64,000 bases of DNA from an uncultured Alistipes sp. (GCA_900539755.1 UQDC01000006.1:1-64000); one strand, 5' to 3'. Shown: positions 19,405-28,381, counted from the stretch's first letter. The notes: a model not told the origin generated them from the letters alone. Made by a program: numbers and translations.

Positions 19405-19560
19405 CTATTTTTTAGCGAAGAAATCCTTAACCTGTTCGTTAGGAACGATCTCAGCCTTGAACGCGTAAGCGCCGGTCTTCTCGGATTTGACCATCTTAAT
19501 ACACTTGGTAAACGCTTTACCAGTGCCCGTTTTCAGTGTTGCGACTACTTTCTTTGCCAT
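19405..19560 (-). CDS. DUF4295 small basic protein
   Basis: A 51-residue basic protein starting MAKKVVATLKTGTGKAF and ending DFFAKK, too short for many gene callers. It matches the DUF4295 family found in Bacteroidetes directly after rpmB and rpmG; I infer that it is a ribosome-associated or small ribosomal protein from its charge and position. The stop is TAG at 19405-19407. It begins 9 bases after the L33 stop. Confidence 0.88.
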   Translation of the reverse strand: MAKKVVATLKTGTGKAFTKCIKMVKSEKTGAYAFKAEIVPNEQVKDFFAKK

Positions 19561-19569
19561 GATTCAACC

Positions 19570-19752
19570 TTATTTGATTTCGCGGTGAATGGTTACTCGT
19601 TTCAGGATCGGGTTGTATTTTTTACGTTCCATCCTGTCGGGGGTGTTCTTTTTGTTTTTCGTGGTGATGTACCGCGACATGCCAGGCAGACCGCTCTCTT
19701 TCTGCTCAATGCATTCGAGGATTACCTGCACCCGGTTACCTTTTTTTGCCAT
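19570..19752 (-). CDS. rpmG: 50S ribosomal protein L33
   Basis: A 60-residue protein of the large ribosomal subunit near the E site, with the normal length and sequence for Bacteroidetes (MAKKGNRVQVILECIEQK to the basic C-terminus). Only one cysteine is present (C14), so this is the zinc-free type. It lies between rpmB and the DUF4295 gene in one operon, with an 18-base spacer to rpmB. Confidence 0.95.
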   Translation of the reverse strand: MAKKGNRVQVILECIEQKESGLPGMSRYITTKNKKNTPDRMERKKYNPILKRVTIHREIK

Positions 19753-19770
19753 GATGTTTCAGCTTTTTGA

Positions 19771-20004
19771 TTAATAAACTTTGCGGGGTGCGGCAGCTTC
19801 CCGGAGGGCTACTGACAGACCTTTTTTGTTAATGGTTTTCATGCCGGCTGCGCTAACCTTGAGCGTAATCCATCGTCCTTCCTCTTCGCTCCAGAAGCGT
19901 TTGGTTTTCAGATTGGGATTGAAACGCCTTTTGGTCTTTTTGTTCGAGTGGGCGACGTTGTTGCCGACCTGCGCCACCTTACCCGTAATTTCACAAACTT
20001 TCAT
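19771..20004 (-). CDS. rpmB: 50S ribosomal protein L28
   Basis: A 77-residue large-subunit protein. The family start MKVCEITGKVAQVGNNVAHS and the basic stretch KKTKRRFNPNLKTKRFW are clear. It is first in the operon L28, L33, DUF4295, driven by a good Bacteroidetes promoter 40-75 bases upstream. It is of the zinc-independent type, since the CxxC pairs are absent. Confidence 0.96.
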   Translation of the reverse strand: MKVCEITGKVAQVGNNVAHSNKKTKRRFNPNLKTKRFWSEEEGRWITLKVSAAGMKTINKKGLSVALREAAAPRKVY

Positions 20005-20046
20005 ACGACTAAGCGTTTTTAAATGTGGTTACTCCAAAAGGAGCGA

Positions 20047-20078
20047 CAAATTTAGAAAAAAATATCCGGATTCGCAAT
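20047..20078 (-). promoter_or_regulatory. Promoter of the rpmB operon
   Basis: On the minus strand, ATTG (20075-20078) is followed after 20 bases by TAAATTTG (20047-20054). The second box is a perfect match to the Bacteroidetes -7 consensus TAnnTTTG and the first differs from TTTG by one base. The predicted transcript starts about 35 bases before the L28 start. Confidence 0.65.
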
Positions 20079-20100
20079 ATTTAGCCGCGGAATCTATCTC

Positions 20101-21582
20101 TTAGCCTGCGATTTGTTTGTGGCGAAGCTCATGAAGATCGGTCGTCGAATCGGAAAGTAACAGCAAAATATCCCCTGAAGCCAGTTGAGTTTTACCGCTC
20201 GGAATGAAAAATTGTCCCCGACGTTTGACCATCACGGCCAGCGTATTGTCTGGCAGGTCAATATCCATGAGCCGATCTCCATTAACCAGCATGGCGGGGA
20301 TGACTGTCAATTCGGTCATGGTGGATTTGATCTCTTCGGGGAGTTCGATGCCAAACTCTTTCTTTGGGGCTTTGGCAACATGTCCCAATTTGAGCAATAG
20401 TGCGGCGTAATTGACCGTGGTGCCCTGAACCAATAACGAGAGAATGGTGATGAAGAAGACAATGTTGAAAATCGTGGGGGCATGTTCGAGTCCGGCAATC
20501 AATGGGTAGGTAGCGAAAATGATCGGCACGGCTCCTCTTAAACCTACCCATGAGACATAGAATTTGGCCCGTGTACTTATTTTACGGAATGGGAGCAAGC
20601 TGAGCCAAACGCTAATCGGACGAGTCAACAGAATCATGGCGGCACCAACTAACAAGCCAATTCCTGCTACAGGTAGCAAATCTGTTGGATTGACCAAAAG
20701 CCCCAATGTAAGGAACATGATCAGTTGGAATAGCCAGGCAAAACCATCAAAAAAGGTTCGGATACTCTTTTTGTGGAGGATTTTGTGGTTGCCGATTACC
20801 AGACCTGCGATGTAAACCGCCAAATAGCCGTTCCCATTGCAGAGATCGGTAAATGCAAAGACAAAGAAAACGCATGCCAATAATAAGATGGGGTAAAAGG
20901 CTTCGTTGTCGATGTTGAGTCGGTTGATGATGACAAGAGCCAACCTACCCAAAATATAGCCAAACAGTCCGCCGATAATGAATTGTTGCAACAGCATCAG
21001 GACAGCCTGCATGAAACTCATATCCCCGAATTGGATGATCTGAATCAACAGAATGGTCAGCATGTAGGCCATCGGATCGTTGCTTCCGCTCTCCAACTCG
21101 AGCATGGGACGCAGATTCTCTTTGAGTTTCAGTCCTTTTGAACGTAGTATTGAAAAGACAGAGGCGGAGTCAGTCGAAGACATGACCGCAGCGAGAAGCA
21201 GCGATTCGGTAAACGATAAACTCGGGATACCGGTTAGAACTCCCGATATGTAGTAAATAAAGGTTCCGGTGAGCAAAGCGGTCAGTAATACGCCTATGGT
21301 GGCCAGCATGATGCCGGGGCCAGCGATAGGTTTGATTTCGGAATATTTCGTATCCATTCCGCCGGAAAATAGAATGATGCTCAGTGCCATCATGCCAATG
21401 AATTGGGCGGCAGCGGAATTGTTGAATTGGATACCCAAACCATCACTCCCGAAAAACATGCCCACTCCCAAAAACAACAATAACATGGGAACGCCGAAAC
21501 GGTATCCTGCTTTTCCGGCGAGAATACTGATAAATAATAAGATAGATCCTATTAACAGAATGTTTCCGGTGTCAATGGTCAT
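20101..21582 (-). CDS. Potassium/proton antiporter, CPA1 family with TrkA-C domain
   Basis: A 493-residue membrane protein of the cation:proton antiporter-1 family, like NhaP2/CvrA. About 12 hydrophobic helices span residues 5-385; motifs include LFSGGMDTKYSEIK and the helix with MSSTDSASVFSIL. The C-terminal 80 residues (GIELPEEIKSTMTELTV onward) form a TrkA-C/RCK_C ligand-binding domain, as in K+/H+ antiporters. It probably expels K+ or Na+ in exchange for protons. It lies between cinA and rpmB, which are usually closer together in Bacteroidales, so it looks like a lineage-specific insertion. Confidence 0.85.
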   Translation of the reverse strand: MTIDTGNILLIGSILLFISILAGKAGYRFGVPMLLLFLGVGMFFGSDGLGIQFNNSAAAQFIGMMALSIILFSGGMDTKYSEIKPIAGPGIMLATIGVLLTALLTGTFIYYISGVLTGIPSLSFTESLLLAAVMSSTDSASVFSILRSKGLKLKENLRPMLELESGSNDPMAYMLTILLIQIIQFGDMSFMQAVLMLLQQFIIGGLFGYILGRLALVIINRLNIDNEAFYPILLLACVFFVFAFTDLCNGNGYLAVYIAGLVIGNHKILHKKSIRTFFDGFAWLFQLIMFLTLGLLVNPTDLLPVAGIGLLVGAAMILLTRPISVWLSLLPFRKISTRAKFYVSWVGLRGAVPIIFATYPLIAGLEHAPTIFNIVFFITILSLLVQGTTVNYAALLLKLGHVAKAPKKEFGIELPEEIKSTMTELTVIPAMLVNGDRLMDIDLPDNTLAVMVKRRGQFFIPSGKTQLASGDILLLLSDSTTDLHELRHKQIAG

Positions 21583-21965
21583 AACGATTTGTGGGTATGC
21601 GTGTAATTAGAAATTTTGATCAGCAAAATTATTCTTCCAAAGATACATAAAAAACGTATTTACCGCTCCTTTTCGTGTCGTGTTGATTGAAATCCGGGAA
21701 CGATTGTGAAGGTTTTTGCTGACAAAATGCGTCTGGGGAAATCGACATGGTGGTAATGGCGGATAGGCGGTTGTGACAGATTTGCGGATTAGGAAAGGAG
21801 TATCCGCTTATATCGCTCTTTTGAGGGGAACCGATTGAGTCTGTACGATCGGTAGCATCCCGTTTTAGCTCGTTCCTATTGGAGCTTATTTGACATTAAG
21901 CCCCAATAGGAACAGAGATAAATCTCCTTAAATGGAAGTGGTGAAATCGCCCTCATGATTCCCAA
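21583..21965. other. Intergenic between cinA and the antiporter
   Basis: About 380 bases between two minus-strand genes. Apart from the long hairpin at 21872-21913, I see no coding frame or other feature. Confidence 0.5.
21872..21913. terminator. Long hairpin downstream of cinA
   Basis: Stem GTTCCTATTGG (21872-21882) with CCAATAGGAAC (21903-21913), extended inward by GCTTA and TAAGC after one mismatch. It lies 53 bases past the cinA stop. There is no strong T tract on either side, so it may be a weak terminator or an mRNA-end stabilising hairpin. Confidence 0.45.
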
Positions 21966-23234
21966 TTATACATTGTCGCAGAGAGGTAGATCTCCTAAGC
22001 CTAACAGCTGTAAACGCAACAAGTTTATGCAGTTCGACGATGCCCGTTCGATATTTTGGCTGCGTACCGAGCCAAAAACCATGCGCCGAGAAAAGACACC
22101 GTTAGGAGTGGCTACAGCCATCCATACGGTTCCGACCGGTTTCTCCGGAGTGCCTCCGGTAGGACCGGCAATGCCTGTGGTTGAGATGCCATAAGTGGCC
22201 CCAGTGGCACGACGAACCCCTTCTGCCATCTGTTCAGCGACGCTTTGACTGACAGCTCCATAGCGATTCAGACTCTCGGGATCCACACCGAGTAGGGCTA
22301 TTTTGACTTCGTTTGAATAGGCTACGACACCACCTTTGAAATATTCCGAGGCTCCCGGCATTGCCGTAAACCGATGGGCTATATTGCCTCCGGTGCAAGA
22401 TTCTGCGGTGGCAAGGGTCTCTCCACGAGTCTTCAACAGAGTTCCTGTTACTGATTCCAAAGAGTCATCTTCAGAACCGATAATATAATGAGGAATTACT
22501 TTTGAGAGCTTTTCGATTTGGCTTTCGATCTCCTGTTCAGCCTTTTGTCGGTCGATTTCATATGCTGAAAGTCTCAGTCGAATACAGAGTGCACTAGGCA
22601 GATAGGCCAAATGCAGATATGGGGGCAGGGCCTCTTCCCATGATGCAATCGTATCGGCCAAGATCGATTCTGCCAGTCCGAATGTGATGATTGTGCGGTG
22701 GACATTGGCATCGAGTGCGAAATGTTTACGCAAACGGGGCAATACCTCATCTTTGACCAGTGCTTTCATCTCGAAAGGTACACCAGGCATGGAGATCAGA
22801 ACTTTGCCGTCCCGTTCGAACCACATGCCGGGTGCAGTTCCATTCCTGTTCGGAAGTACCGTGCAGCCGTCGGGAACAAGAGCTTGCCCCTGGTTGAGCT
22901 CGGTAAACGCAATACCCCGCAGCGCCAATTGCTTGCCGACCATTTCGTAAACCTGCTCGTTACGTACCAATTTCATACCGAACATTTCGGCCAATGTCTT
23001 TTTGGTGATGTCATCTTTGGTCGGACCGAGTCCTCCTGTCATTAAGACAATGTCGGCACGTGACAGTGCGTCATTTACAGCTTGGACAATTTGTGCTGCA
23101 TTATCTTGTACCGAGGTGATTTGAATGACTTTGATTCCATCATCTCCCAGTGTACTGCCTAACCAGGCTGAGTTGGTATCGACGACCTGTCCGATCAACA
23201 GTTCGTCACCGATAGTTATGATTTCTGCTTGCAT
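21966..23234 (-). CDS. cinA: CinA-like protein with nicotinamide-nucleotide amidase domain
   Basis: A 422-residue two-domain protein of full length. The N-terminal COG1058/molybdopterin-binding-like domain (1-170) starts MQAEIITIGDELLIGQ and has MTGGLGPTKDD. The C-terminal PncC-type domain (about 265-415) has the catalytic-serine region LATAESCTGG and the ISTTGIAGPTGG loop; it deamidates nicotinamide mononucleotide in pyridine nucleotide salvage. CinA is also linked to competence and DNA damage in some bacteria. It lies upstream of the L28 operon, as in related genomes. Confidence 0.93.
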   Translation of the reverse strand: MQAEIITIGDELLIGQVVDTNSAWLGSTLGDDGIKVIQITSVQDNAAQIVQAVNDALSRADIVLMTGGLGPTKDDITKKTLAEMFGMKLVRNEQVYEMVGKQLALRGIAFTELNQGQALVPDGCTVLPNRNGTAPGMWFERDGKVLISMPGVPFEMKALVKDEVLPRLRKHFALDANVHRTIITFGLAESILADTIASWEEALPPYLHLAYLPSALCIRLRLSAYEIDRQKAEQEIESQIEKLSKVIPHYIIGSEDDSLESVTGTLLKTRGETLATAESCTGGNIAHRFTAMPGASEYFKGGVVAYSNEVKIALLGVDPESLNRYGAVSQSVAEQMAEGVRRATGATYGISTTGIAGPTGGTPEKPVGTVWMAVATPNGVFSRRMVFGSVRSQNIERASSNCINLLRLQLLGLGDLPLCDNV

Positions 23235-23256
23235 GTTGTGTCAATCGTTTGTTCTG

Positions 23257-23264
23257 CAAAAGTA
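23257..23264 (-). promoter_or_regulatory. Candidate -7 element for cinA
   Basis: The minus strand reads TACTTTTG, a full match to TAnnTTTG, about 25 bases before the cinA start. The -33 box at the proper distance is weak. Confidence 0.4.
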
Positions 23265-23654
23265 GTGATCGAATCAACTGTGTAATCCGTTTCAAGTAAA
23301 AAATATTAGCGATTTTCCGGAAGAAATTTTCACAGTAAATTGGACACGGGACGGTGGTAATCCGACAGAAGCGATTGACCCTCTTTTTTACGTTGCAGTA
23401 TGGGGGTTGGCAATCCCGATCGGTAATGTTATCGAGGCAGGGTTATATTTTATTGGGTTATTGGGGAGGGATGAGAATATGCTTGTGTAAAAATGTGCCG
23501 TTTCATTGAATGGGGCTTTCAGGGATGACGACAAAGGAGAAAGAGCACAGAATGTGTACACGAAAATAAGTGATAGCGATAAACGCTGTTTATGAATGAA
23601 GAACAGGCACAAACCAATTTTCCCAATTTAGATGCACATCATTGTGCTCTTAAA

Positions 23655-23683
23655 AATGAAAAACGGCGCATTTGCGCCGTTTT
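23655..23683. terminator. Intrinsic terminator, probable end of the pdxB-pyrD transcript
   Basis: Stem AAAACGGCGC (23660-23669) and GCGCCGTTTT (23674-23683) with loop ATTT. On the minus strand the stem is followed by TTTT CATTTTT. It lies about 360 bases beyond the pyrD stop. Confidence 0.75.
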
Positions 23684-24041
23684 ATAGTTGGTTGATTGTG
23701 AGAGTTTCAGGGAATGTGATGCGGTCTGGTAGTGTTGCTGCACGCTGGCAAACATCAGGTTCGAATATCGAGGACAGCAACCTTAGGTTCTGGATGTCTG
23801 TAGGCTTCCCCTTGTTGTGGTCGAGAATCGAAATTTCTCTGGTGGGTCAAGCCGATACAACAGTGTGTATTTGTTGTCTTCTTCTTTGTTTCCGATTGCG
23901 CTAATAGGGCGAATGAGTTATTATCTGTAATAAGCTATTAATGCTTTGTCTTAAATGGATCAGCAGCTATCAATGTGTAGCCGTTAACAAGCGTAGTCTG
24001 TGTCGTTGTTCAACAAACAGTGCCCCGTTGTGGCAAAACGG

Positions 24042-25250
24042 CTATTCAGCAGACGATGCCTGGGAATTGGAGTCTGCATCAACTTGACTGGCTTCGGCCT
24101 CTTCTTTAGAAGCTTGTTTACTGTCCTGAGAGGGTTCTTGAGTCTGTTGCTCCTTTTCGGCAGCTTTTGCAGCCTGTTGAGTTTCATGCTCTTTGCGTAT
24201 TGCCTCCTCTTTGAGACGTTTGCAGATGCGTTTGACAAAACATGGACCATTATAAATGAATCCGGTATAGATCTCGATCAGGCTGGCTCCAGCATTCAAC
24301 ATGGCGATGGCATCATCTTCGGTCATGATACCGCCTACCCCGATGATGGGGAATCGTCCTTCGGTCTTTTCGTGAATGTAACGTACCATCTCCAGGGAGC
24401 GCTCTGTTAACGGACCTCCGCTCATGCCTCCCTTGCCAATCTCTGCGACCAAATCCGCAGGAGTTTGCAGTCCGTCCCGACGTGTGGTCGTATTCGTGGC
24501 AACGATTCCATCCAACCCGTTTTCGATCAGCACTTCAATCATCTCATCTACCTGCTCCTTGCTAAGATCGGGAGAAATCTTCAATAAGATCGGACGGTAG
24601 TGATTCTGACCACGGCGGAATTCGATCAATCCTTGCAACAGGGTTTTTAGATTCTCTTTGTTTTGAAGACAGGCCAAGTTGGCGATATTCGGACAACTGA
24701 CATTGATGACAAAGTAGTTGACATATTCATACAGACTGCGGAACAGACGCAGGTAATCTGCCGGAGCCTTTTCGTTCGGAGTCAGCGTATTCTTGCCGAG
24801 GTTACCTCCCAAAATGACCGACCGGCGATTGGGACGGAGTCTGTCTCTCCTATAAAAACGTTGTACGGCACTGGCTACCCCCTGGTTGTTAAATCCCATG
24901 CGGTTGATCAGGGCATGATCGGCTGGTAACCGGAACAAACGAGGTTTCGGATTGCCGGGTTGAGGCAATGGAGTGATGGTCCCGACCTCTACAAAGCCGA
25001 ACCCCATAGCCGCTATCTCCTCATAAACCTCTGCATCTTTGTCGAAACCGGCGGCCAATCCGATGGGGTTGGGAAACCGTATGCTGAATACCTCACGTTC
25101 GAGCGATGGATGGCGCATCGAAAAGCAGGCACGCAGCAATAAACGTCCTCCGGGGATATAATGGAGAATGCGCAGGCCTAACACGACCAGATGGTGTATT
25201 GTTTCGGGTGAGAGCTGAAAAAGCAGTGGCCGAATGATCTGTTTATACAT
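24042..25250 (-). CDS. pyrD: Dihydroorotate dehydrogenase, quinone-dependent (class 2)
   Basis: Oxidises dihydroorotate to orotate in pyrimidine synthesis, passing electrons to the quinone pool at the inner membrane. I place the start at 25250 (MYKQIIRPLLFQLSPETIHH), giving 402 residues; the 52 codons open upstream reach into the spacer. The N-terminal helical extension is the class-2 membrane/quinone site. Other marks are GLAAGFDKDAEVYE, INVSCPNIANL with the catalytic Ser, and GVGGIMTEDDAIAMLNAGAS for the FMN phosphate. The last 55 residues (from about 347) are a Gln/Ser/Glu/Ala-rich low-complexity tail outside the fold. It follows pdxB by 31 bases, probably as an operon. Confidence 0.95.
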   Translation of the reverse strand: MYKQIIRPLLFQLSPETIHHLVVLGLRILHYIPGGRLLLRACFSMRHPSLEREVFSIRFPNPIGLAAGFDKDAEVYEEIAAMGFGFVEVGTITPLPQPGNPKPRLFRLPADHALINRMGFNNQGVASAVQRFYRRDRLRPNRRSVILGGNLGKNTLTPNEKAPADYLRLFRSLYEYVNYFVINVSCPNIANLACLQNKENLKTLLQGLIEFRRGQNHYRPILLKISPDLSKEQVDEMIEVLIENGLDGIVATNTTTRRDGLQTPADLVAEIGKGGMSGGPLTERSLEMVRYIHEKTEGRFPIIGVGGIMTEDDAIAMLNAGASLIEIYTGFIYNGPCFVKRICKRLKEEAIRKEHETQQAAKAAEKEQQTQEPSQDSKQASKEEAEASQVDADSNSQASSAE

Positions 25251-25281
25251 GGTTGGATGCTGTAAATCTGCGACAAAGATA

Positions 25282-26322
25282 CTAAAAAAATTCAGTACGG
25301 TACGTATAGTGGTTTCGCATCTGTTCGAATCGTTCCGGATGGGATTTGAGCTCATCGGTTTCGGATACAATGTCAAAATAATGACCCATTTCTTGCTGCA
25401 AGTCAACCCACGTGATGGTGTGGTTGGGTATGGTTGGGGTTACCTCGTTCGGATACCATGTTTGGAGGGGCCATCCGTACAGTCGAGCAACTGCTTGTAC
25501 TACAGCCGCAGTACCGGCGGCTTTCCCCTGAATCGAGTAGCCGGCAATGTGTGGCGTCGCACACAGTGCACGTTGTAACAGTTCCGGATCGAGGTTTGGT
25601 TCATGATTCCAGGTGTCAATAGCAATGTGGTTCAGTTTGCCGGAACGAAGTGCTTGCAACAGAGCTTCATCTTGCATGACAGGTCCTCGGGAGCAGTTAA
25701 TAAAATCGGCACCGGAACGCATTTGAGCGAAAAAATCCGATGAGGCCATTCCTGCTGTACGGTCTGGTCCGGTTTGGGAATAGGGGACATGTAGGGTGAC
25801 TATATCACATTGAGGAAGTAACTCCTCAAGAGACAGAAATCCTAAGGACGGATTCTCTCGCATGCGGGGAGGGTCGCAACAAAGAACTCGGAATCCGAAC
25901 AGTTTGCCATATTCAGCGATCAGTGAACCGACATGCCCGACCCCAACGATGCCCAATGTGCGTTGTTGGGGCTGCCATCCTTCAGCGGCTGCGAAACGAA
26001 GCAGTACGGCCATAACATATTGGAGAACGCCCCGTGCATTGCACCCTGCGGCGGTGGTCACCTGGATGTCGTGGGTGTGACAGTAGTCCAGATCGATGTG
26101 GTCGAAGCCGATGGTTGCCGTTGCAATTAATCTCATTCGAGACCCGGCAAGCAGTTTTTCGTTGCATTGAGTCCGGGTTCGGGTAATCAGCACTTCGGCG
26201 TTCTGAACATCTTGTGCTGTGATCTCACTCCCTTTGAGGTAGCGTACCTCTGCGTAGGGTTCGAGTACGCCTTGTAAAAACGGAATGTCGCAATCGGCTA
26301 CAATAAGAGGTCGTGACTGCAT
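25282..26322 (-). CDS. pdxB: 4-phosphoerythronate dehydrogenase
   Basis: An NAD-dependent 2-hydroxyacid dehydrogenase of 346 residues that oxidises 4-phosphoerythronate in the DXP-independent route to pyridoxal phosphate. The Rossmann motif is GIVGVGHVGSLIAEYG (about residues 121-136). The catalytic region has NCSRGPVMQDEAL, DTWNHEPNLDPEL and a histidine in CATPHIAGYS. The C-terminal 80 residues fit the PdxB dimerisation extension, which separates it from plain D-3-phosphoglycerate dehydrogenases. It is upstream of pyrD in the same direction. Confidence 0.9.
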   Translation of the reverse strand: MQSRPLIVADCDIPFLQGVLEPYAEVRYLKGSEITAQDVQNAEVLITRTRTQCNEKLLAGSRMRLIATATIGFDHIDLDYCHTHDIQVTTAAGCNARGVLQYVMAVLLRFAAAEGWQPQQRTLGIVGVGHVGSLIAEYGKLFGFRVLCCDPPRMRENPSLGFLSLEELLPQCDIVTLHVPYSQTGPDRTAGMASSDFFAQMRSGADFINCSRGPVMQDEALLQALRSGKLNHIAIDTWNHEPNLDPELLQRALCATPHIAGYSIQGKAAGTAAVVQAVARLYGWPLQTWYPNEVTPTIPNHTITWVDLQQEMGHYFDIVSETDELKSHPERFEQMRNHYTYRTEFF

Positions 26323-26362
26323 GGTTCGATGGTGTATTTGATCGTGTATTGGCTATTTTGAG

Positions 26363-26370
26363 CAAAAATA
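26363..26370 (-). promoter_or_regulatory. Candidate -7 element for pdxB
   Basis: The minus strand reads TATTTTTG, a perfect TAnnTTTG box, about 40 bases before the pdxB start. No good TTTG lies 19-21 bases upstream of it. Confidence 0.4.
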
Positions 26371-26900
26371 GAGAAATCTGATAGAGATTGTATTGCTTGT
26401 TGGGTTTAATTGGCGTATCGTGTTGGTGTTTGGTCGTTTTATTGAACTGACGGAGAGTAGAGAAGTAGAACTGTATTTCGTGAGTGCCCTAATCGTTATT
26501 GAGTTTATACTGGGATGTGGAATGAAACGTAATGGGGTGTAGGGAGGGATAAAGCCATTGGCTTGCCTGGACAGGTGGAACTGTGCTTGATGGTATAAAG
26601 GCTCTTTTTGACAATAAAATTAGGTCGAGATTCAGAGTAATTCAGTTGTGGATTGTCCGATTATGTTGCATGGATAAGATAGACCCGTGCGGGACACGAA
26701 GCAAGGATTTTGTCGTATCTGATGAAAATGTATGGGAGTGAGTTTTGCTTTTGGAGGTGATTGGCGGGAATGATATCTTTTGATAAAACTTGAAGGTATT
26801 ATGTAGTGAAGATTGGGGCGGTGTTGTATTTTGAGGCCATGGAGAGTGCAATCAGAGCCTTGAAACAGGAACAGTGTGCGGAATGTGATAAGCCATGTAT

Positions 26901-26939
26901 AAAAAAACTGCCGCCGTGAACGATTGTCCACGGCGGCAG
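26901..26939 (-). terminator. Strong hairpin with U tract (minus strand)
   Basis: An 11-bp GC-rich stem CTGCCGCCGTG (26908-26918) with CACGGCGGCAG (26929-26939). On the minus strand it is followed by seven T residues, a textbook intrinsic terminator. No minus-strand gene is known just upstream, so what it terminates is unclear; it may end a small RNA encoded around 26940-27080. Confidence 0.65.
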
Positions 26940-26962
26940 CCACCCAACTTAATGTATTGATT

Positions 26963-27037
26963 ATGAAAAACAGATTCCCGGCTTCTGTTTCACAACGATA
27001 CCGGCCATCTGTACATATAACGTTTCCCGGTGGGTGA
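26963..27037 (+). other. 24-codon mini-ORF, possible leader peptide
   Basis: Immediately after the hairpin there is an ATG in the setting TTGATTATGAAAAAC, typical of Bacteroidales gene starts, followed by 24 sense codons and TGA. The peptide MKNRFPASVSQRYRPSVHI and beyond is basic and matches nothing I know. It might be a leader peptide or the stub of a lost gene. Confidence 0.25.
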
Positions 27038-27170
27038 TATTGTGGCGAAAGCGGGAAAATATGAGAAAAATCCATGCAGAAATGTTGGGTTGGAGCTATC
27101 TAATCGAAGACCGTCAGATGGTGAGAAGCGTCAGCAAAAGAAACTCTGTCAGTAGGTTGTTAATTTTTCG

Positions 27171-27178
27171 TATCTTTG
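27171..27178 (+). promoter_or_regulatory. Candidate -7 element for the agmatinase-family gene
   Basis: TATCTTTG fits TAnnTTTG fully. TCTG at 27145-27148 is an imperfect -33 box at 22 bases. The leader to the start codon would be about 150 bases. Confidence 0.4.
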
Positions 27179-27334
27179 GGTCGTTGAGGTGAAATTTTTA
27201 TTCGATATTTTCCTGTTGCAGCTATTGCTTGCAGTAGAGAAATACGGACAGTCTATTGGGTAGAGTATGTTGAGAGTGTATGTATAGTATAAAAATTTTA
27301 CCGTCACATTTGATGAGTTGAAAACAGAAAATCA

Positions 27335-28381
27335 TTGACTATGGAAAAACATATCCTGGCGGATTTTGATCCCAATGCTCCCGGTATTAATAATGGTTGC
27401 TATTTCGGTATGCCGTTTACCCCTGAAGAGTCTAAGTTGGTGCTGTTCTCGGTGCCTTGGGAGGTGACAGCCTCTTATGGTGGAGGTACCGCTCAGGCTC
27501 CGGATGCGATTCTGGATGCCTCCATGCAGGTAGATCTTTACGATGTGCATAACCCAGGCGGATGGGAACAGGGTATTGGTACTCTGGAGATGGATGATAC
27601 GCTGAATCCACGCAGTAATCGGTTGCGTCAGGAGGCCTTGCAGGTCATGTCCCATTTGGAAAATGGAGGCGCTCTCGATTCGGATTTTATACAACGCCGT
27701 CTGCGTCGGATCAACAAGGCTTCGGAGGAGCTGAACCAATATGTGTACGAGGAGTCGAAACGATGGGTCGAGGCCGGAAAAAAGGTGGGTGTCGTAGGCG
27801 GTGACCATAGCGTGCCGTTGGGACTGATGCGAGTGATGGCTGAACGATACCCCGGCGTAGGTGTGTTGCATATCGATGCTCATGCCGACCTGCGAAAGGC
27901 CTACGAAGGTTTTACCTATTCACACGCCTCGATTATGTACAATGCGTTGCAGGAGGCTCCTGGAATCGGAGCGTTGGTGCAGGTGGGTATTCGTGATTTT
28001 TGCGACGAAGAGCTTGAAACGGCACGTGCGGATAAACGTGTGGTACAGTTCCCTGACCATGAATTGGCCGCAGCTGGATTTGCCGGTGAAACGTGGCAGC
28101 AGGTTTGTAACCGAATTGTCGAAACGCTTCCAAAACAGGTTTATGTCAGCTTTGATATTGATGGCTTGAGTCCGGATAATTGTCCGCATACGGGAACACC
28201 TGTGCCGGGGGGACTGTCCTTCCGGGAGGCGGTTTATCTGCTGGTAACTGTGGTCGAGTCGGGACGTGAGATTGTCGGTTTCGACCTCTGTGAAGTGGCC
28301 CCCTCTCACGAAGAGGAGTGGGATGCCAATGTTGGGGCACGTATTTTGTATAAATTGTGCAACTTGGCATTGAAAGCATAA
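27335..28381 (+). CDS. Agmatinase/arginase-family ureohydrolase
   Basis: A 348-residue binuclear-manganese ureohydrolase. Metal ligands are visible in GGDHS (about residue 153), DAHADLR (about 180) and SFDIDGLSP (about 272-280), with the C-terminal FDLCEVAPSHEEEWDANVGARI block. The family cleaves urea from agmatine, arginine or related guanidino compounds. Several features, such as the start NAPGINNGCYFGMP, resemble the Bacteroidetes proteins usually annotated as agmatinase family, but the exact substrate is not decided by sequence. The gene stands alone. Confidence 0.85.
   Translation: MTMEKHILADFDPNAPGINNGCYFGMPFTPEESKLVLFSVPWEVTASYGGGTAQAPDAILDASMQVDLYDVHNPGGWEQGIGTLEMDDTLNPRSNRLRQEALQVMSHLENGGALDSDFIQRRLRRINKASEELNQYVYEESKRWVEAGKKVGVVGGDHSVPLGLMRVMAERYPGVGVLHIDAHADLRKAYEGFTYSHASIMYNALQEAPGIGALVQVGIRDFCDEELETARADKRVVQFPDHELAAAGFAGETWQQVCNRIVETLPKQVYVSFDIDGLSPDNCPHTGTPVPGGLSFREAVYLLVTVVESGREIVGFDLCEVAPSHEEEWDANVGARILYKLCNLALKA

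Larger units (their letters stand above)
23235..24041. other. Intergenic between cinA and pyrD; possible decayed sequence
   Basis: About 800 bases. A terminator lies at 23655-23683. Between it and the pyrD stop, the minus strand shows short protein-like stretches in shifting frames (for example one ending TFPETLTINQL just before the hairpin), interrupted by stops. This could be the wreck of a small gene that followed pyrD, but the A/C-rich minus strand makes such stretches common. The remaining part shows nothing. Confidence 0.35.
26323..27334. other. Long intergenic region between pdxB and the agmatinase gene
   Basis: About 1 kb between divergent genes. The plus strand is G/T rich from 26400 to 26880. 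It holds a strong hairpin (26901-26939), a 24-codon mini-ORF (26963-27037) and a -7 element (27171-27178). A minus-strand open frame over 26632-27075 has no recognisable protein character and I do not accept it as a gene. Confidence 0.5.

Noticed and set aside
23632..23904. 90-codon plus-strand open frame
   Set aside because: It begins within the terminator hairpin and reads without domain character.
26632..27075. 147-codon minus-strand open frame
   Set aside because: It crosses a strong terminator hairpin and has no domain-like sequence; explained by base composition.
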